In this document: one piece after another, positions 12,256 to 32,371 of the stretch
Numbering within the stretch: position 1 is the first letter of the stretch
How the letters are laid out: every line of letters starts with the position of its first letter
Assembly: GCA_900708905.1 (NCBI GenBank)
Contig: CAADRB010000016.1
Span: 834,513 to 898,512, forward strand
DNA from: Hymenolepis diminuta
Lineage: Eukaryota; Platyhelminthes; Cestoda; Cyclophyllidea; Hymenolepididae
Direction of reading: 5' to 3'
DNA length: 64,000 bases
Program-made: the position numbers and the translations under genes
The notes under the pieces: generated by a model
The model's input: the letters and a program-made list of their open reading frames with translations, nothing else
The model's database searches: none
What the model was told of the DNA's origin: nothing

Positions 12256-15200
12256 ATGGATAAGGTTAAAGAATTTCAAGTGAGCATCCCTTTTAAATAA
12301 TTTTTTAGGATATGTTTAAAATCCAAAGGGATTTAGCTGAGGATATTCTTCAGCAATTTAATTTCGACATTGAAGCGGCAGCAAATTTTTTTTTAAGTGG
12401 GCCCTCTAATGGTACTTATTGATCTATTAATGCTAATTACATTTTAATATAGAAGACGTGGAAATGATTGATGTTTCTTCCAACGAACCACCTCCACCAT
12501 TACCTCCTAAATCACATAAAAGACGCCTTTCTTTTTATATTAATTTCCACACTGATGAGGATAAGTTGAACATGTTGAATTTTCACCTTGATGACGTTCC
12601 TGAAAATCGAACGGTTGGAGATCTTAAGGATTTACTGATTAATAAGTATCGTGATGAATTAGCTTCCCTGGCTGCTAAAATGGGCATGTGTACTGAGGTC
12701 GACAGCATGAAAAAATTCATGCGGTTTGAGGGAATGCAAAATCCCAGTGGTTTGAATGATAGTGTACGTACCTTTATCTGAATTTTTCTATTGTTCTGGT
12801 TAATTATTGCATTTTAGGCAACTCTCAAATCTTTACATCTTCCTATCAACAATACTTGGGCTTCTTACTTTAAGAAGCGGACTCGGCTTAGGTAGGGTGA
12901 TATTATCATTTAATGTGATTTACTTTTGAAATTAGGCGTCCAAGTTCGGATGGTAGTATCAAGTCGATGTCATACAATATTAAAATTCGCCTAATTTCTA
13001 ATCATTCAAACGGGGAATCAAATTTTCATCATTCAAAGGGTGGTAACAAACTTATCCCTCTCTTGGGTATAACCGATGTAACATCACTTGCCGAGTTAAG
13101 ACGTATGGCTGCACAAGAAGCCAAAGTATCTGTTTCTAGTCTGCGTTGGTCAGCTAAATCTCCAAAAAATTCAAATTTGGAACGTCTTGTTGTTGATTTA
13201 AATCACATCACTATGGATAATACCCTTCTACACTACAAGCTTAAATCAGACCAAGTTTACATTTTTGATGTGAGTTTTCCGTCACGATGACAAATAATCG
13301 GTTTTTTATGTTCATCTATGCTTCTTGTATCATTTTGCAGGTTTCTACTATCCCTCTGCCATCCACATCTAAACCTAGCGGTAGTCAGATTTTTAGCTCT
13401 CACAAAGGCTCTCGTCCGTATCGCTTAACCAAAAGACCGGTTGTAATTGACGACGATGATGATGGTGATACTCTTGATCAGGTTAGTTCATTTTTTTTTA
13501 ACTTTTTACAAATTGGTACGTATACACCGTATGTACACCAGTAGCAGAGCATTATCGATTTTGTTCGTGTCAAAGTGACCATGTTACTTTCACGTGGCTC
13601 GATCCGTCTCCACCCTTAGTTTTTTAAATTGCCCTCCACTTGATCAGCTGATTGAACAGCTGATATCCATGAGTTGGTACAATGTCAATAGGGGAATCTG
13701 ATTAATGGTTTTTCGCCTGGTCGTCTCCTTTATCTCTTTAAGTATGTTCATTAAAATTAAAAATGAGGGGTTTATAGCGTGCAGTATGACGTTTACAGAT
13801 GAAAGGGAAGATGATTGGGAAATTTGGAGTTTTTGGTCCTGAAATGGATTATTTCTACATAGCACTTGTCTCTATTTAAGTCAACGAATTGAGCATTTGG
13901 GAGCATTCCGTTCGGTTAGTGCTGGTATATTAAGACGCCCGTACAACTGGTTTTGGTTCTCAAGAACTGAGTTTTGTATTCATCTGCATATTCGTAATCT
14001 CACTTTTTACAAACTGGACCGAAATTATCTGAAAGAAGGACATCCCTAATTGGTCACGTTTTAAAGACTGGTCGGTGGTGTCACTCCTACCTTTTTATTT
14101 AAAGAGTCGTTAGTTGGTATGAGATGCAATTTTCAGCTAGTACATTTTGGTCTTGATGTATATTTGTATATAGATATATATATATATATTTCTCCATTTT
14201 CCAGATATTCTAGTCCCGCCAATCGCTAATTTTAGTAATCCCTTTGCTATTTCATTCAGTTTTTTTTCGCTATTTAGCACTTCAAGTTCAAAATATTTTG
14301 AGAGGGAGCGTTCTGACAGCAATCGTTCAATTTTTACCTTCATATTTAAATATAAAAAAATATATATATATTTTTGTTTTAAGCAGGAAATTGACGATGA
14401 TGAGGAGGATTATCCTGTCTACGAAATTTCGGATGACGAAGAACCAGGTTTAAGAGCGGCGACAGAATCAACTAATCCTCAAAATTTGCCACTAAGTGAG
14501 TTCTATCCTTTTAAATTTTTTTATTACACGATGCCATTATGTCTGTTATCATTTTCTATCGGTAATTGATGTTGTATGGAATCGAAAGTGAAGCGGTTTA
14601 TAAAAATACTGGGAAATGGAATAATCGGAACAAATGTCGTGGAGTTTGTAATCGGATTTGTGATGGTAGACAGTAACCTCTTAAAGGAACTACAATTTAA
14701 GGGGAGAATCCAGTAGCCAGCTTATATTATGAATAAGTTAGACGCTTGTTCAAGTGTTCCACTAACGAGTACATCCCAAACGCACTTTGAACAACGTGCT
14801 TCAATACTTGTGGGTGGAAAGGAAGCATCGTTGAGCCCCGAATTCTGCCACAACCTTCATAATCTGCGTTTAACCAATGCGGTTTGCCATTTTACTCTCT
14901 GGATGTGCACCGATAAGAGAATTTATCCGTGTCACTGGTATTGTGTATACGATTTCATGAACTGTTGCTGGATCTATTAACGTATAATGCCAACATTATT
15001 TTCTTTTTTTTGATGGTGATTTTCCAGAACGTTTGTGTGTTATTTGTTGCAATTCTAACGTATGGTATTTCATTGTTTCCCTCGAAGGTTCTTGAGTAAA
15101 TTCAATAGGATTGTGGAAATTTTCAGAATTGTAGTTATGAAATTTCATTTAATGAGTCCATGCTTGCGTTTGGTTGATATCGTGTTGGCCTCTTTGACCT

Positions 15201-18200
15201 TAAAAAAAATATGGAGAAATGCAGCCTTACCACTATCAAAAATCTCAATCGCGAAACACGCGATCACCTATATCAAAGCACTCTCTGTCTACTCTTTATA
15301 ACTTCGGTTTATTTGAAAATGGAATAGTAAAAAAGCATTCGTCTGCAATTTCTTGAACTGCCTGGGATTTCTTTATAGGATCTGTTGTAACTGCGTTTTG
15401 GGTGGCAGTTCTTAATGGTCTTTTTACCGATTTAATCATTACTTTTATTATTGAACTAACCCCATTTTTCCACTTTTTTCACTTCATATCATGCCGGCAA
15501 CTTGGCATGTTCTTGCAGATATAAATGTCTTGACTTTTCAAACACTCTTTAAACATTACAGTTTTGCTGAATGAGGAAAGTAGCAGGATTTCCATCTTGA
15601 GAAATGCTAATATTTGTGGGGGGTCGGTTACCATTTTTTAACAAACATGGCCTAGGTTAGATTCCATTGTAGAACATGTTATGGACAAGGTAAGGTGGAA
15701 CAAAGGAGAAGGAAACATTTAAGAATTGGAGTGAGAGGAAGCAACCATCTTGGCATGATGTCTGCTTCCATCCCCTGAGGCATAGGATTTAGAAGTTGGG
15801 TAGTTCTCAAGTCCTGACTTTTCATTGGCCTACTATACGTCCGTGTTGAGCTTGGTGCTGGCATGCGCTTTTCTATTGGCTGCTGAGGTTTTTAACTTCG
15901 TCTACTTACAATCCTATCAATTGCATTGCTCTTAATGGCTTTAATTAGTTGAGTTTGAGTGTGCTAAGAGGTGACGCATGCAGGATAAAGACGTCAAGTT
16001 ATGGACGTTTTCGTGGGAATTTATTCGCCATGTTTTTGACATTTGTGTATAACCATATGAAGACAGTAGTCTAACTTCACCTCGCCCGGGATATCAGCAG
16101 GATCGTTTCGGAAAATATCCTCACACCTTTCAACTCAGCAAAAGTCTCATCTGTTTGTGAGTCTGTGAAATTCATTAACTTGTAGAAGGTGTAAACCAGC
16201 AGATAGTTTGAATAAAGGAATATTTAATGTTTCAGCTTTCATATTCATAAATTTAGAAAACTGTTCCTGCAGCGTCATAAGATTTTCCTGCTGTTTCTGC
16301 AGAAAATTTAATTCTTCAGGATTAGTTTATAGTGGAGATTTACTACAGTTAAACCCAAACCATTTATAGTATAACGCAATTTATATTAGTTCATATAAAT
16401 AATTTAAGGGTTAAGCGTTATTCTTCAATAACAGTGGGAAGAAAAATGTTGGTCTCGTTCAAAGAAAAATATTTGATAATTATTCATAATTACATTTTCA
16501 CCTAAAAAACTAGATATGACAATCTTTTTGCCATTTGTTGTTTTAGTTCCGGCTAACCTTATTACCAATCCGGTGAAAGCATTGGAGAACTTCTTCGTTG
16601 TTTTTATTCAACGTTATTGCAATGAAGCAGACTCCTCTTTACCCTCCTTCTGTCTTCAAACTTTTAGTGAGGCCTTTGCACAAAGTGTTGGAATTCAAAA
16701 AGCCTATGAGGTAGGTTCTATCTCCCCTTCCTCCCTCCCCTACGAGGTTAATCGATACTTATTGCTTAGCTGATTGCTGCTCAGATTTGTGAACGTGTCC
16801 TTTAACACTCATTTACACTTCTGACTAGTCGGTATTCACGAAATCAATGCCCATCGTTGTATACCCACAGATGAGGGTGACCAACCATTGGTCAACTAGT
16901 GAGATGGTAGAATGCGCGTTTGTTGTAAGAATGGCCCGAGTATACCTTTACTTTACCCAAGTCAGGTATTGTGAACATTCCTCCTAATGGGTTTGGTGAA
17001 TTTTTGGGAGTTTTTTTCAGAATGGGATGTTTCTTTTCAAGAGTCCAACAATGACAGATTGTCATTCCTACGATGATGGAATTCTTATATATGAAGAGTT
17101 TAACGTGCTGAACCCTGACTGATAAGAAGGAAGACGAGATGGTTGTTTGATTGGGATGTTGTATTGATTAATCGATGCGAATGATGTGGTAGGATTGGTG
17201 ATAATGTGCGTTTTTTGGCTAGAGAGCACCCGTCTCTGTATTTTGAAAGATCATTCGAATTTCCCGCTGATTCCACTCACCAATCATATTTAACCGGGAT
17301 ATGACATTTTTGCATAAGCTGTCTAATCAAAGACTGGTGTTAACTTAGTTATTAGAAGAACAGGACAACTAAGATGGACGATGCATGGGTGCTAAAGGTA
17401 GAATAACGTGTCGTATTGGTCATTGTGCAGTTCTGCTAAGTCGGATGTCACGAAATCAATGCCCATCGATGCACATGCAATGGTGTGGCCCTGGTTAAGT
17501 CCGGTCAACAAGAGAGGGGGTAGAATTTGTGTTTCTCACAAGAGCGGCTTAAGGATACTTTCTACCCAAGTCACTCCTTCTAATGCGTTTGAGAAACGCG
17601 GGTCAGAAAATAAATGTGAAATCGACATTGGAATTTTTCGTCATGAATTAATTAAAACTGTGATTAATAAATCAGCGGATTTAAGAGGAAGAGTTCGTTG
17701 CTCTGTCAGTCCAGAGATCTCACCGATAATGCAGGAGCATTTCTATCATTTATTGGGGATTAATTGTGTCGGTGAGTCACACTAAGAACTTATTTGACGT
17801 CTTGACATTAACTCGAACCTCAAAAGCCGTCAAACAGTAGCAGTTCCTAGGAGTTTAATCTGAATATAGTTATAGATTGCAAATGAATGCGTCCTTATCG
17901 CTCATGCAGATGGATACATAAACATATTTAGGGAGATCACAGACATAATGCTGTATAATAAAGCGGTTATGGGAATTCTTAGGGGTCAAATCGGGACACC
18001 ACAATAGTTATCCTTTTTGTGCCTCCTTAGTGCTTCTTATATCAGTAACTCAAAAGAAGTTCCTACATGTTAAAGAATAGTCCAAATGCGAAATCTTTTG
18101 AATTCATATGCCATGGCTCTTCGAAAGCGTAGTTTCGTAGATTATCCTTGTGTTTTTGAAAGAAAACTTTGACTATTTTTATTGAATGCTCCGATAACTC

Positions 18201-20210
18201 TCGTATAAAAGATTCCTTTAAATTAATCGGACACTATCTTATTACATATTGTGAATACTGACCCTTATTGACCTGCTCAGACAATAAGGTAAGTAAACGA
18301 ATTGGATTATTACTGATTTCCTGGTTAACTTCTGTGCTTTCAAGTATGGGCATTAAAGAACAGTAATTGATAAATCTAGCACTCAAAGGAAGAATTTAAG
18401 AAGGAAGAATTAACTGCTAAGGTGGGCAGAATTTATTGGAAAAGGATCAGGAACCACAAGCGATTAAGGAGAAAGTGCGGTAGCGGATGGAAATGAGGTT
18501 GAGGTGTGGCTGTTTGTATCTGGTGATAATATGAGAAGAAAGAGTTTGGGATATGGATGGAGCCTTGACAACAGTAGCATCTCTAAAGCGTTGTAGAAAA
18601 GTCAGTTTCGATCGATAGACAGGTGGTTTGAGTTGAGCCTTAGAGAGAGTAATGTAAAACATCTCGTTGAAGGAAAGCTAGACTAAATCGGTAGACCGAG
18701 TTGACTAGGCATGGGAGAGTTCGTTGCTATCTCAGATGACTTTATCAGAGAAAAAGGTTATTTAACTTGAGTATTAGGGAACCACTCCGTCCCTTCTACT
18801 TATGGCCTCGAGAACATTCGCTACTGCCTTGTATCAGCTTTCAAGAGAATGAAAATTATTTTATATACCTTTTAGCGCAAACCCATGCTGATCTACCTTC
18901 ACCATGACCGCAGTATCGCATCGAATATATTTTGCACCAAGATTCTCTGTTCAGATTCGATGTCCGCGTTCTTAGAGGAGAACAACCTGCAGATTTGGCC
19001 ATGGGATGTAACCTTGGAGAGCGGAAGAGAGGCCTTACTTTCATGGCTTGAACCTAGACTGAGCAACGTGGCATCAGAGATTGAACATATGGAGGGGTTG
19101 GAAAATTACCCACTTCTGATTATGATCTGTAAAGTGGCTGGAGCTTATGAAATTGCCGCCATTCTTACAGGACACGGTATTTTCCATATACCCATCTCAT
19201 CGGTGTTCGCTGATACTTCTTCCCATGGGATTGGTGATAATGATGATGACAATGATAGCTTTCCTCCCCTTCTAGAAACTTCAAACATTGGGGCTTCTTC
19301 GTCGAGAAACAGAAGAAGCAGAGGAGGCTTGAACGCTCAAATTGTGGTATCTCAACTCAGGGAGAAACTTCAACTATATTCTCACCTTTTGGCTCCCGAA
19401 ATATTGGCTGATAGTGAAAGATTGGCACGAGAAAACATGCGTGAGGAACAGGATCGAGCATATAAGGAATCTCTACGACAGGATCGCTTGAAGGTTAGTC
19501 GTCTTCTAAATTCGACAAATGTGCATATTTTTTTCTCAAAATTCCATTTTTTAGGTATACCTATGGAATTCGATTATAAGCAGTAGTTGGTGGGGTGTTT
19601 TCAATTACTTCGAAGCACCACTCAGTTTTATTGCTTTTTAATAATCATCCTAAATGAATTACGAATATAGTGTGTTTTGTTTGTAGAAAGAAGCAAAAGA
19701 AAAAGAATTAGCGGAATTAGCAGCGAAAGAGGCGGAGGCGCAGAGAATAGCCGAAGAGATTGAGAGAACCGCTTTGGAGAAACAAAAACTCGCTGCGAAG
19801 TCTCTTCCGAAAGAGCCAAGCCAGGGAACACCCGGAATAGCTACGCTTAGATTCCGTCTCCCTCAAACTAACCCACAACCTCCCGCTTTAGACCGTATTC
19901 CCGAGGAGTCGAGGCCACAAATTGCAAACGGTTTCATTGTACGTCGTTTTAATGGTACGGATACGCTGAAGGATGTGAAAAATTTTATGGAGTTTTTGGG
20001 ATACGGTGTATTGGATTTCAAACTCCTTAGAACATACCCTCGAGTTGATGTAAGTGTAATTCCTTGTTTTGGAAATATCATTCTACTTAAATTATTTCGG
20101 TAACTACTTGATTTTACTTTTAGTTGACCTCGAATGATGAATCTGATAACACGAGTATGGTGGATTTGAAATTGGTTCCTCAAGAGACGCTGAATTTAGA
20201 AAAACGATAG
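12256..20210 (+). CDS. FAF1: FAS-associated factor 1 (UBA-UBL-UBL-UAS-UBX), 11 exons
   Basis: Coding exons: 12256-12279, 12309-12411, 12453-12763, 12818-12891, 12936-13269, 13341-13481, 14387-14495, 16547-16710, 18876-19493, 19687-20049, 20124-20210. All junctions are GT-AG, all phases agree, and the sum is 2328 nt (775 residues; human about 650). Domains: UBA-like about 1-42, two ubiquitin-like folds about 58-170 and 175-282 (with the conserved TLKSLHLP), an acidic linker about 310-350, thioredoxin-like UAS about 370-545 (LIYLHHD, then WPWDVT), a helical Glu/Lys-rich segment about 590-670, and UBX about 680-775 ending PQETLNLEKR, close to the human end. FAF1 is a p97/VCP and ubiquitin adaptor in protein degradation. 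Oddities: the UBX loop reads Y743-P744-R745 where human has Phe-Pro-Arg, a polar loop of about 45 residues is inserted in UAS, and about 20 residues are inserted in the first UBX hairpin. Exon 1 codes for only eight residues. Confidence 0.93.
14174..14189. repeat. (AT)n microsatellite in FAF1 intron 6
   Basis: Sixteen bases of perfect alternating AT. A second, ten-base TA run sits at 14361-14370, just upstream of the FAF1 exon 7 acceptor at 14386. Both are inside intron 6, and no function is implied. Confidence 0.8.
16085..16505 (-). mobile_element. Retroelement gag/leader fragment in FAF1 intron 7
   Basis: On the minus strand, 16340-16200 gives an uninterrupted run of about 46 codons containing LQKQQENLMTLQEQFSKFMN and later AETLNIPLFKLSAG. 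This is Gln-rich and gag-like in character, and it breaks at a stop beyond. The non-coding part at 16340-16505 aligns with 38570-38745 and 47980-48140: shared words include ttcatat, ataatttaag-like, gcgttatt and gtgggaag. The gag-like run aligns with the minus-strand frame at 47858-47658. It is one of three copies of the same family, antisense to FAF1. Exact boundaries and superfamily are uncertain. Confidence 0.6.
16822..16960 (+). repeat. tRNA-derived SINE copy in FAF1 intron 8
   Basis: It shares the 20-base word tcacgaaatcaatgcccatc exactly with the copy at 17405-17580. This corresponds to the T-arm/B-box region of a tRNA-like head. The tail follows with a ggtagaat word and ends tacccaagtca, as in that copy. 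The 5' part of the head is degraded. The two copies are about 600 bases apart in the same orientation. Confidence 0.65.
17405..17580 (+). repeat. tRNA-derived SINE copy in FAF1 intron 8
   Basis: The tRNA-like head runs from about 17405 (gtattggtcattg, A-box-like position) through ctgctaagtcgg (anticodon-arm position) to gtcacgaaatcaatgccc (B-box position). The tail continues gggtagaatttg, gtttctcacaagagcggctt and tctacccaagtc, matching the copies at 16822, 30655 and 44690. A 125-codon open frame starting at a GTG at 17408 runs through this copy into unique sequence; see the findings. Confidence 0.7.
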
Positions 20211-23200
20211 TTTCTATACCCGTATAGTCAATCATTTTTCGTCTCTTCTATCCCTGTGTACCTCTTCCAAACAAGGATTTTAGACAAAATATCTGTCTCT
20301 TCAAAATATTTTCCTCTCTTTTTGGCTCTATTGGTATGTTGTGCATGCTTTTTTCCCCGTAAATATTACCTCATAACGTACTCAAGAGTTGTAATAGGGA
20401 AATTTAAGTGCTCGGTTATACCTAACAGTTAACTGTTTGTTGTTTGAAGGGGTAATGTATGTAGTTTTTGCGACTAAAATTCTTACCACTTCGCAATTGT
20501 TCATTGAGCATAAAGGGTATTGCACTTGCCTATTTGAAATTACTTTTAGTAATAGTAACTAATGGAGAGAGTGAGAAGGCAGGACTTTATTAAGTTAAAA
20601 ACACTTAAATTGTAGTTATATCTATGAGGAAAGGTGAGGAATGTAAAGCTCTAGGAAGACGGTACAGGTAGTGCACAGAGGGGAGGGGAATGGGGCTAGG
20701 CATCAGAGTATTCAGATCTACTTGTATTCAAATGTTAGGGTAGTTTAGGTAACAATATGACACTTTTTTATCAGTAGGTAAGTTTAATTTGTGATTTTTT
20801 TGTCACCTTAAGTCTTGTAATAATAATTGTACGAGACCTTTCGTTTCATGTTTTTCATTTAACGATTGATTGTAATGATGTTATTTATTATTGCTGGATA
20901 TAGCTAAGTCACTTTGTTTTTGCTGCAAATGTTAGTTTATTGATATATGCTTTTATCTATAAAGGTTATGCACATTATCACTATCTCGGACAAGCTGCTG
21001 CGTAGCTCTATCTGTGAAGATATGGTTTTGGGAAGCGGTAGGGATAGTTGGTTCATGAAATTCGGGTTTTTAACTTCTCCATATTTCGGAAGAATGTGTA
21101 CTGTTGCTTAAAAGAACGACTTTTTGAAGTCACCTGCATTGAATTTGATGTCATTTTTAACCATAACATTCTGACATGTGAATTTTCTACCACTGTTGTC
21201 TTTTGTAAAATATAAACCAGCCGAATATCCGACATTATAAGTTCTTGTTGGTCGTTGCGCCTGAGGCACACCGATTCTATGAATATTGAAATAGAACTGC
21301 CTTCTTTTATTACACTTTAAACTTAAAGTAACGAATTGCTCTGAAGCAATGAAAATGGTATAGACGCTACCAACTAAACATTTTCGGTTTCTGATGTGTG
21401 ACTTCTTTCTGCTATTAAAATCTGACTCCTTTATGAAAGATGAGATATTTTGAAAATTTATATATACTCATCTAATTCCGTAAAGACTGACATTCAGTTT
21501 TACATTTTTAACCTGAAGCCGACTTGCGTAAACAACTTTACATTTGTATTTCTCTTTTCCCATTTTGTCCTATATGTGTCAATGTTCGCTTGGCCCAACC
21601 TTCCCACGTATAAATGCATTTCTGTATTTCTCGTCATTGAGCTGTCTTGCAGCCATCCAAAACACAACTCTTATTATTACCTTATTTGATTAGACGTATT
21701 CAGGCATTTTCACTCTTCTGACTTTTGACACAAAGGGACCGATATTTTAGTGACATGGGATGAGGGATTTTAGACATCTCTGGAGTCACTGTTAGCATCC
21801 CGATAATGTGAAGTTTCCAGTTGGTCTGCGAATAAATAGCTTTTAAAATGAGCCTTACTGAATGGTGGAGAAGGATAAACAAATGGGGTTTCAGTCTTGA
21901 AAACGAGAGTTCTATATAGCTCTATTTTCAAGTACGGTCTCTGTCGTTAAAACTTAATTCTTTGCGAACTTTGGTAGCATTCGGTTGGAGCTTGGCTTCA
22001 AAGGCCAATGGATGAAAATTGGAGTAGATGGTGATTCCTAGTCATTTATACCACTTCTGCAACCCCAATCTCCATTCACTTCAATAACCAACAGTCGAAT
22101 CTAACTTTGTATAAGAAACGGATCACCTTATTAAATGGTTTTGGTCAGTTATACAACCATTAAACAAATTATATGCTTATTGATTATACTGCATAGAATT
22201 AGTCGTCTATTTATTTGTTTAATTCGCTTAAATTGTACTCTCCGGGTGGTGGTTTTCGGAGAGAGTATGGAGGTAGGCTTGGAATTTCAGTTAGTTCGCA
22301 ACTCAGCTGCAGGGGATTGAATTTGACTTAAATTATTCCTGTTTTTATCATTTCCCGTCTTCATTCCTGTTAACTCCGTTTTTCTCTGTGTTGATTGTGT
22401 ACTTATGCCAACTTTCGACAGTGAATTTTTATTCGCCGCCTCCCAATTGGCACGTTCCCTTTCCTTATAAAGAACTACAGGGAATGCATTAATCCCTGCT
22501 AACGCTCTCATGGAACCCCCCTTTATACATTCACTTCTACAGTACCATCCACTCGTCCCTATGTGTAATTATATAATTCAATACATTCTCGTTATTCAAT
22601 CCTCTGGAATCCTATTCTATTTGGTGATGTGTTATTCCTGCACTGCTATAAGAGAGGCTTGGCGGGGCAAAATTCGAAGTACTTCTATCCACCTCTGGTA
22701 ATAATTCATAATCCTATGCCAGCTGAGCTTAATCATTGCTACATTGAGTTTTTATAAGTTTGGTCATCCGCCACCTTTAAGTATCACTTTCCATTTCTCT
22801 GACGAAGGTAAATTTGGAATGAACCAGTTATATGATGGTTTAATCGCTCCTGTCCTTTGAAAGACTTAAAAGATCTAGATCGACAAGCACTAGCTTTTGT
22901 TGATCGTTACGTTCGTGATCTATTCGATAGCGGCTATGGGAGGCCTTTCATAAGAGTCCACGGTCGAAGTCCTCTTGTCGAATGCATTAAATAGCGAATA
23001 TAAATAATGAGCCTTAAGAACCCACATTTATGCACTATAACTCCACAATAAAGCACTTCCGAATTGGGAAAGCGATATTTGTCCATTTATTTGAGTTCTT
23101 GTTCTCGATAAACGAGTTTGCAGAGGACAAATTGCCCTCCGTAATGAAAATTGTCTCTGGGCCTAGCAATTAGCTCAATCATTGCTACACAGACTCTTTT

Positions 23201-24630
23201 TTTTCCACTTTTTAATTCCTGCTTCTTTCATTTACTGTAAATGGCGCATAATATAAATCGACCTATCGATACGACAGCTGCGCCCTATTTTGATATGGTG
23301 GTTTGGGTCGTTCTGCATAGTGGTGTTGTCGGGTCGTGTTTGTAACTAGTGCAATGTCCTAGGGAATCTAAGAGTCGGTTTCGGCATCCTACAGAGGAGA
23401 GTAGATCATAACAGTTATTTTAACGTCAATTGGTTATTGATTTATTCTGGTTTACTAACTTCAGTATACTTAGTTCCAATTTGTTTCAACTGCTATTCGC
23501 TCCTCCCGTCTTAATTACCTATCCATTTTTCTCAGTTCTTACCTACCGCCGATTGAGCTTCTTCCAGTGAGTCGCTTATCGACTTTGTCCCAGTTATCTA
23601 GCCGTCGCATAGTACAATTTCGTAGTTTCCGTTTTCCATCCAAAATGCGGCCGCTTCCCATATTCTTGCTCAGAAAATATATTCGAGCAAAAATTTTCAG
23701 CTCTTTCCCGTTTTACTGTGGCGTTGTTTATTGAAGCATGAGGGTGCGATGGCTTTGCAAATTTCTCCATCTTATATTGATGACTACAAATTGATGGACT
23801 CTTCCCTGTAAAGGTAGACCGCTCACTATTCCGCTAACTCCCACTGTTAACCATATTGTGGCAGTTAATGAAACATAAAACCCTAATTAAGTGACAGACC
23901 ACACACAGGCAGAAAGCTGGCAGCAAACACCAAATCGTCACTCCAAATATATCCTTTCCCTGCCAATATCTGAAACATGTATACTTCTGATCGTACGTCC
24001 AAACACGCATTCACATTCACAAATACAATCACTCTCATTATTCTCGGCTTCCTGTTTGTACCAAAAAATGCTGTTCAGTTTGCGGTCTCTGATCTCCATA
24101 TTGTTTTTTGGTGAAGATGCAGAGTGTTAGATGAATAGATGGTAGCAATATCAAGGTGAGGTTGGGAACAAGATACCTAACTGTCCTTCTCCTATAAGCT
24201 GAACATAACGTCGGCAGTACCAAATGTCAGTAGCAAACTCTTCAGCCCACACGAACTCAACAACCCAAATGCTCAAAATGCACTTGTTTAATAGTTGCAT
24301 TGTTAGTAGTAGTAATAACAGTATTTCACTTCCACGTCTTCAGCTGTGGCAAGGTCTGGAGATGCAAAGAAGAGAGAAGAAAGAAATTCAGAGGAGAAGA
24401 AAAAAACAAGACACGAAAAGCAAAGACGCATAGTAGCAGAAATAATAATAGTAGTAAGAGGGACACAAACCAGCAAACAAAAATATAGGGGACTCGCATA
24501 CGTGTGTGTGGGTAGCAAAAGCAGACAACCGAGTACCCTTAGAGAAGGAGAGAGCAAGGATCAGAAGAGATAAGGAGGAAAATTCGGCAGGAATATAGAC
24601 ACAAGTAGGAGGAGGGTATTCGGAGATCAG
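20211..24630. other. Non-coding interval between the convergent FAF1 and JNK genes
   Basis: No coding exon was recognised over about 4.4 kb. The left part must hold the FAF1 3' untranslated region, but I found no canonical AATAAA within the first several hundred bases after its stop. The right part (24350-24470) is strongly purine-rich. Open frames of 60-80 codons here match no family I know. Confidence 0.55.
24350..24470. repeat. Purine-rich low-complexity tract downstream of JNK
   Basis: The plus strand is dominated by A and G with few interruptions, for example around 24364-24412. On the JNK strand this is a polypyrimidine tract just beyond the predicted polyadenylation signal. The sequence also generates several overlapping spurious open frames on both strands. 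Confidence 0.7.
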
Positions 24631-24636
24631 TTTATT
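24631..24636 (-). promoter_or_regulatory. Polyadenylation signal AATAAA for JNK
   Basis: TTTATT on the plus strand, AATAAA on the JNK coding strand, 69 bases after the predicted stop codon. It is well placed for a short 3' untranslated region. Confidence 0.55.
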
Positions 24637-24705
24637 GAGTGGCGCTAATGTGGTGGTCGAGCGGACAGGAGGAGGCGAAGATTGATTCAAGGTTAAAAAG
24701 GCGAT

Positions 24706-32371
<7,666 letters not shown>

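Noticed and set aside
17408..17785. An extra FAF1 exon
   Set aside because: Exons 8 and 9 join in phase and match the human protein without it, and the first half is SINE sequence. It is kept only as a low-interest finding.
24303..24690. Several overlapping 60-100 codon frames on both strands
   Set aside because: They arise from a low-complexity purine-rich tract and give Tyr-, Ser- or Lys-rich translations without domains.
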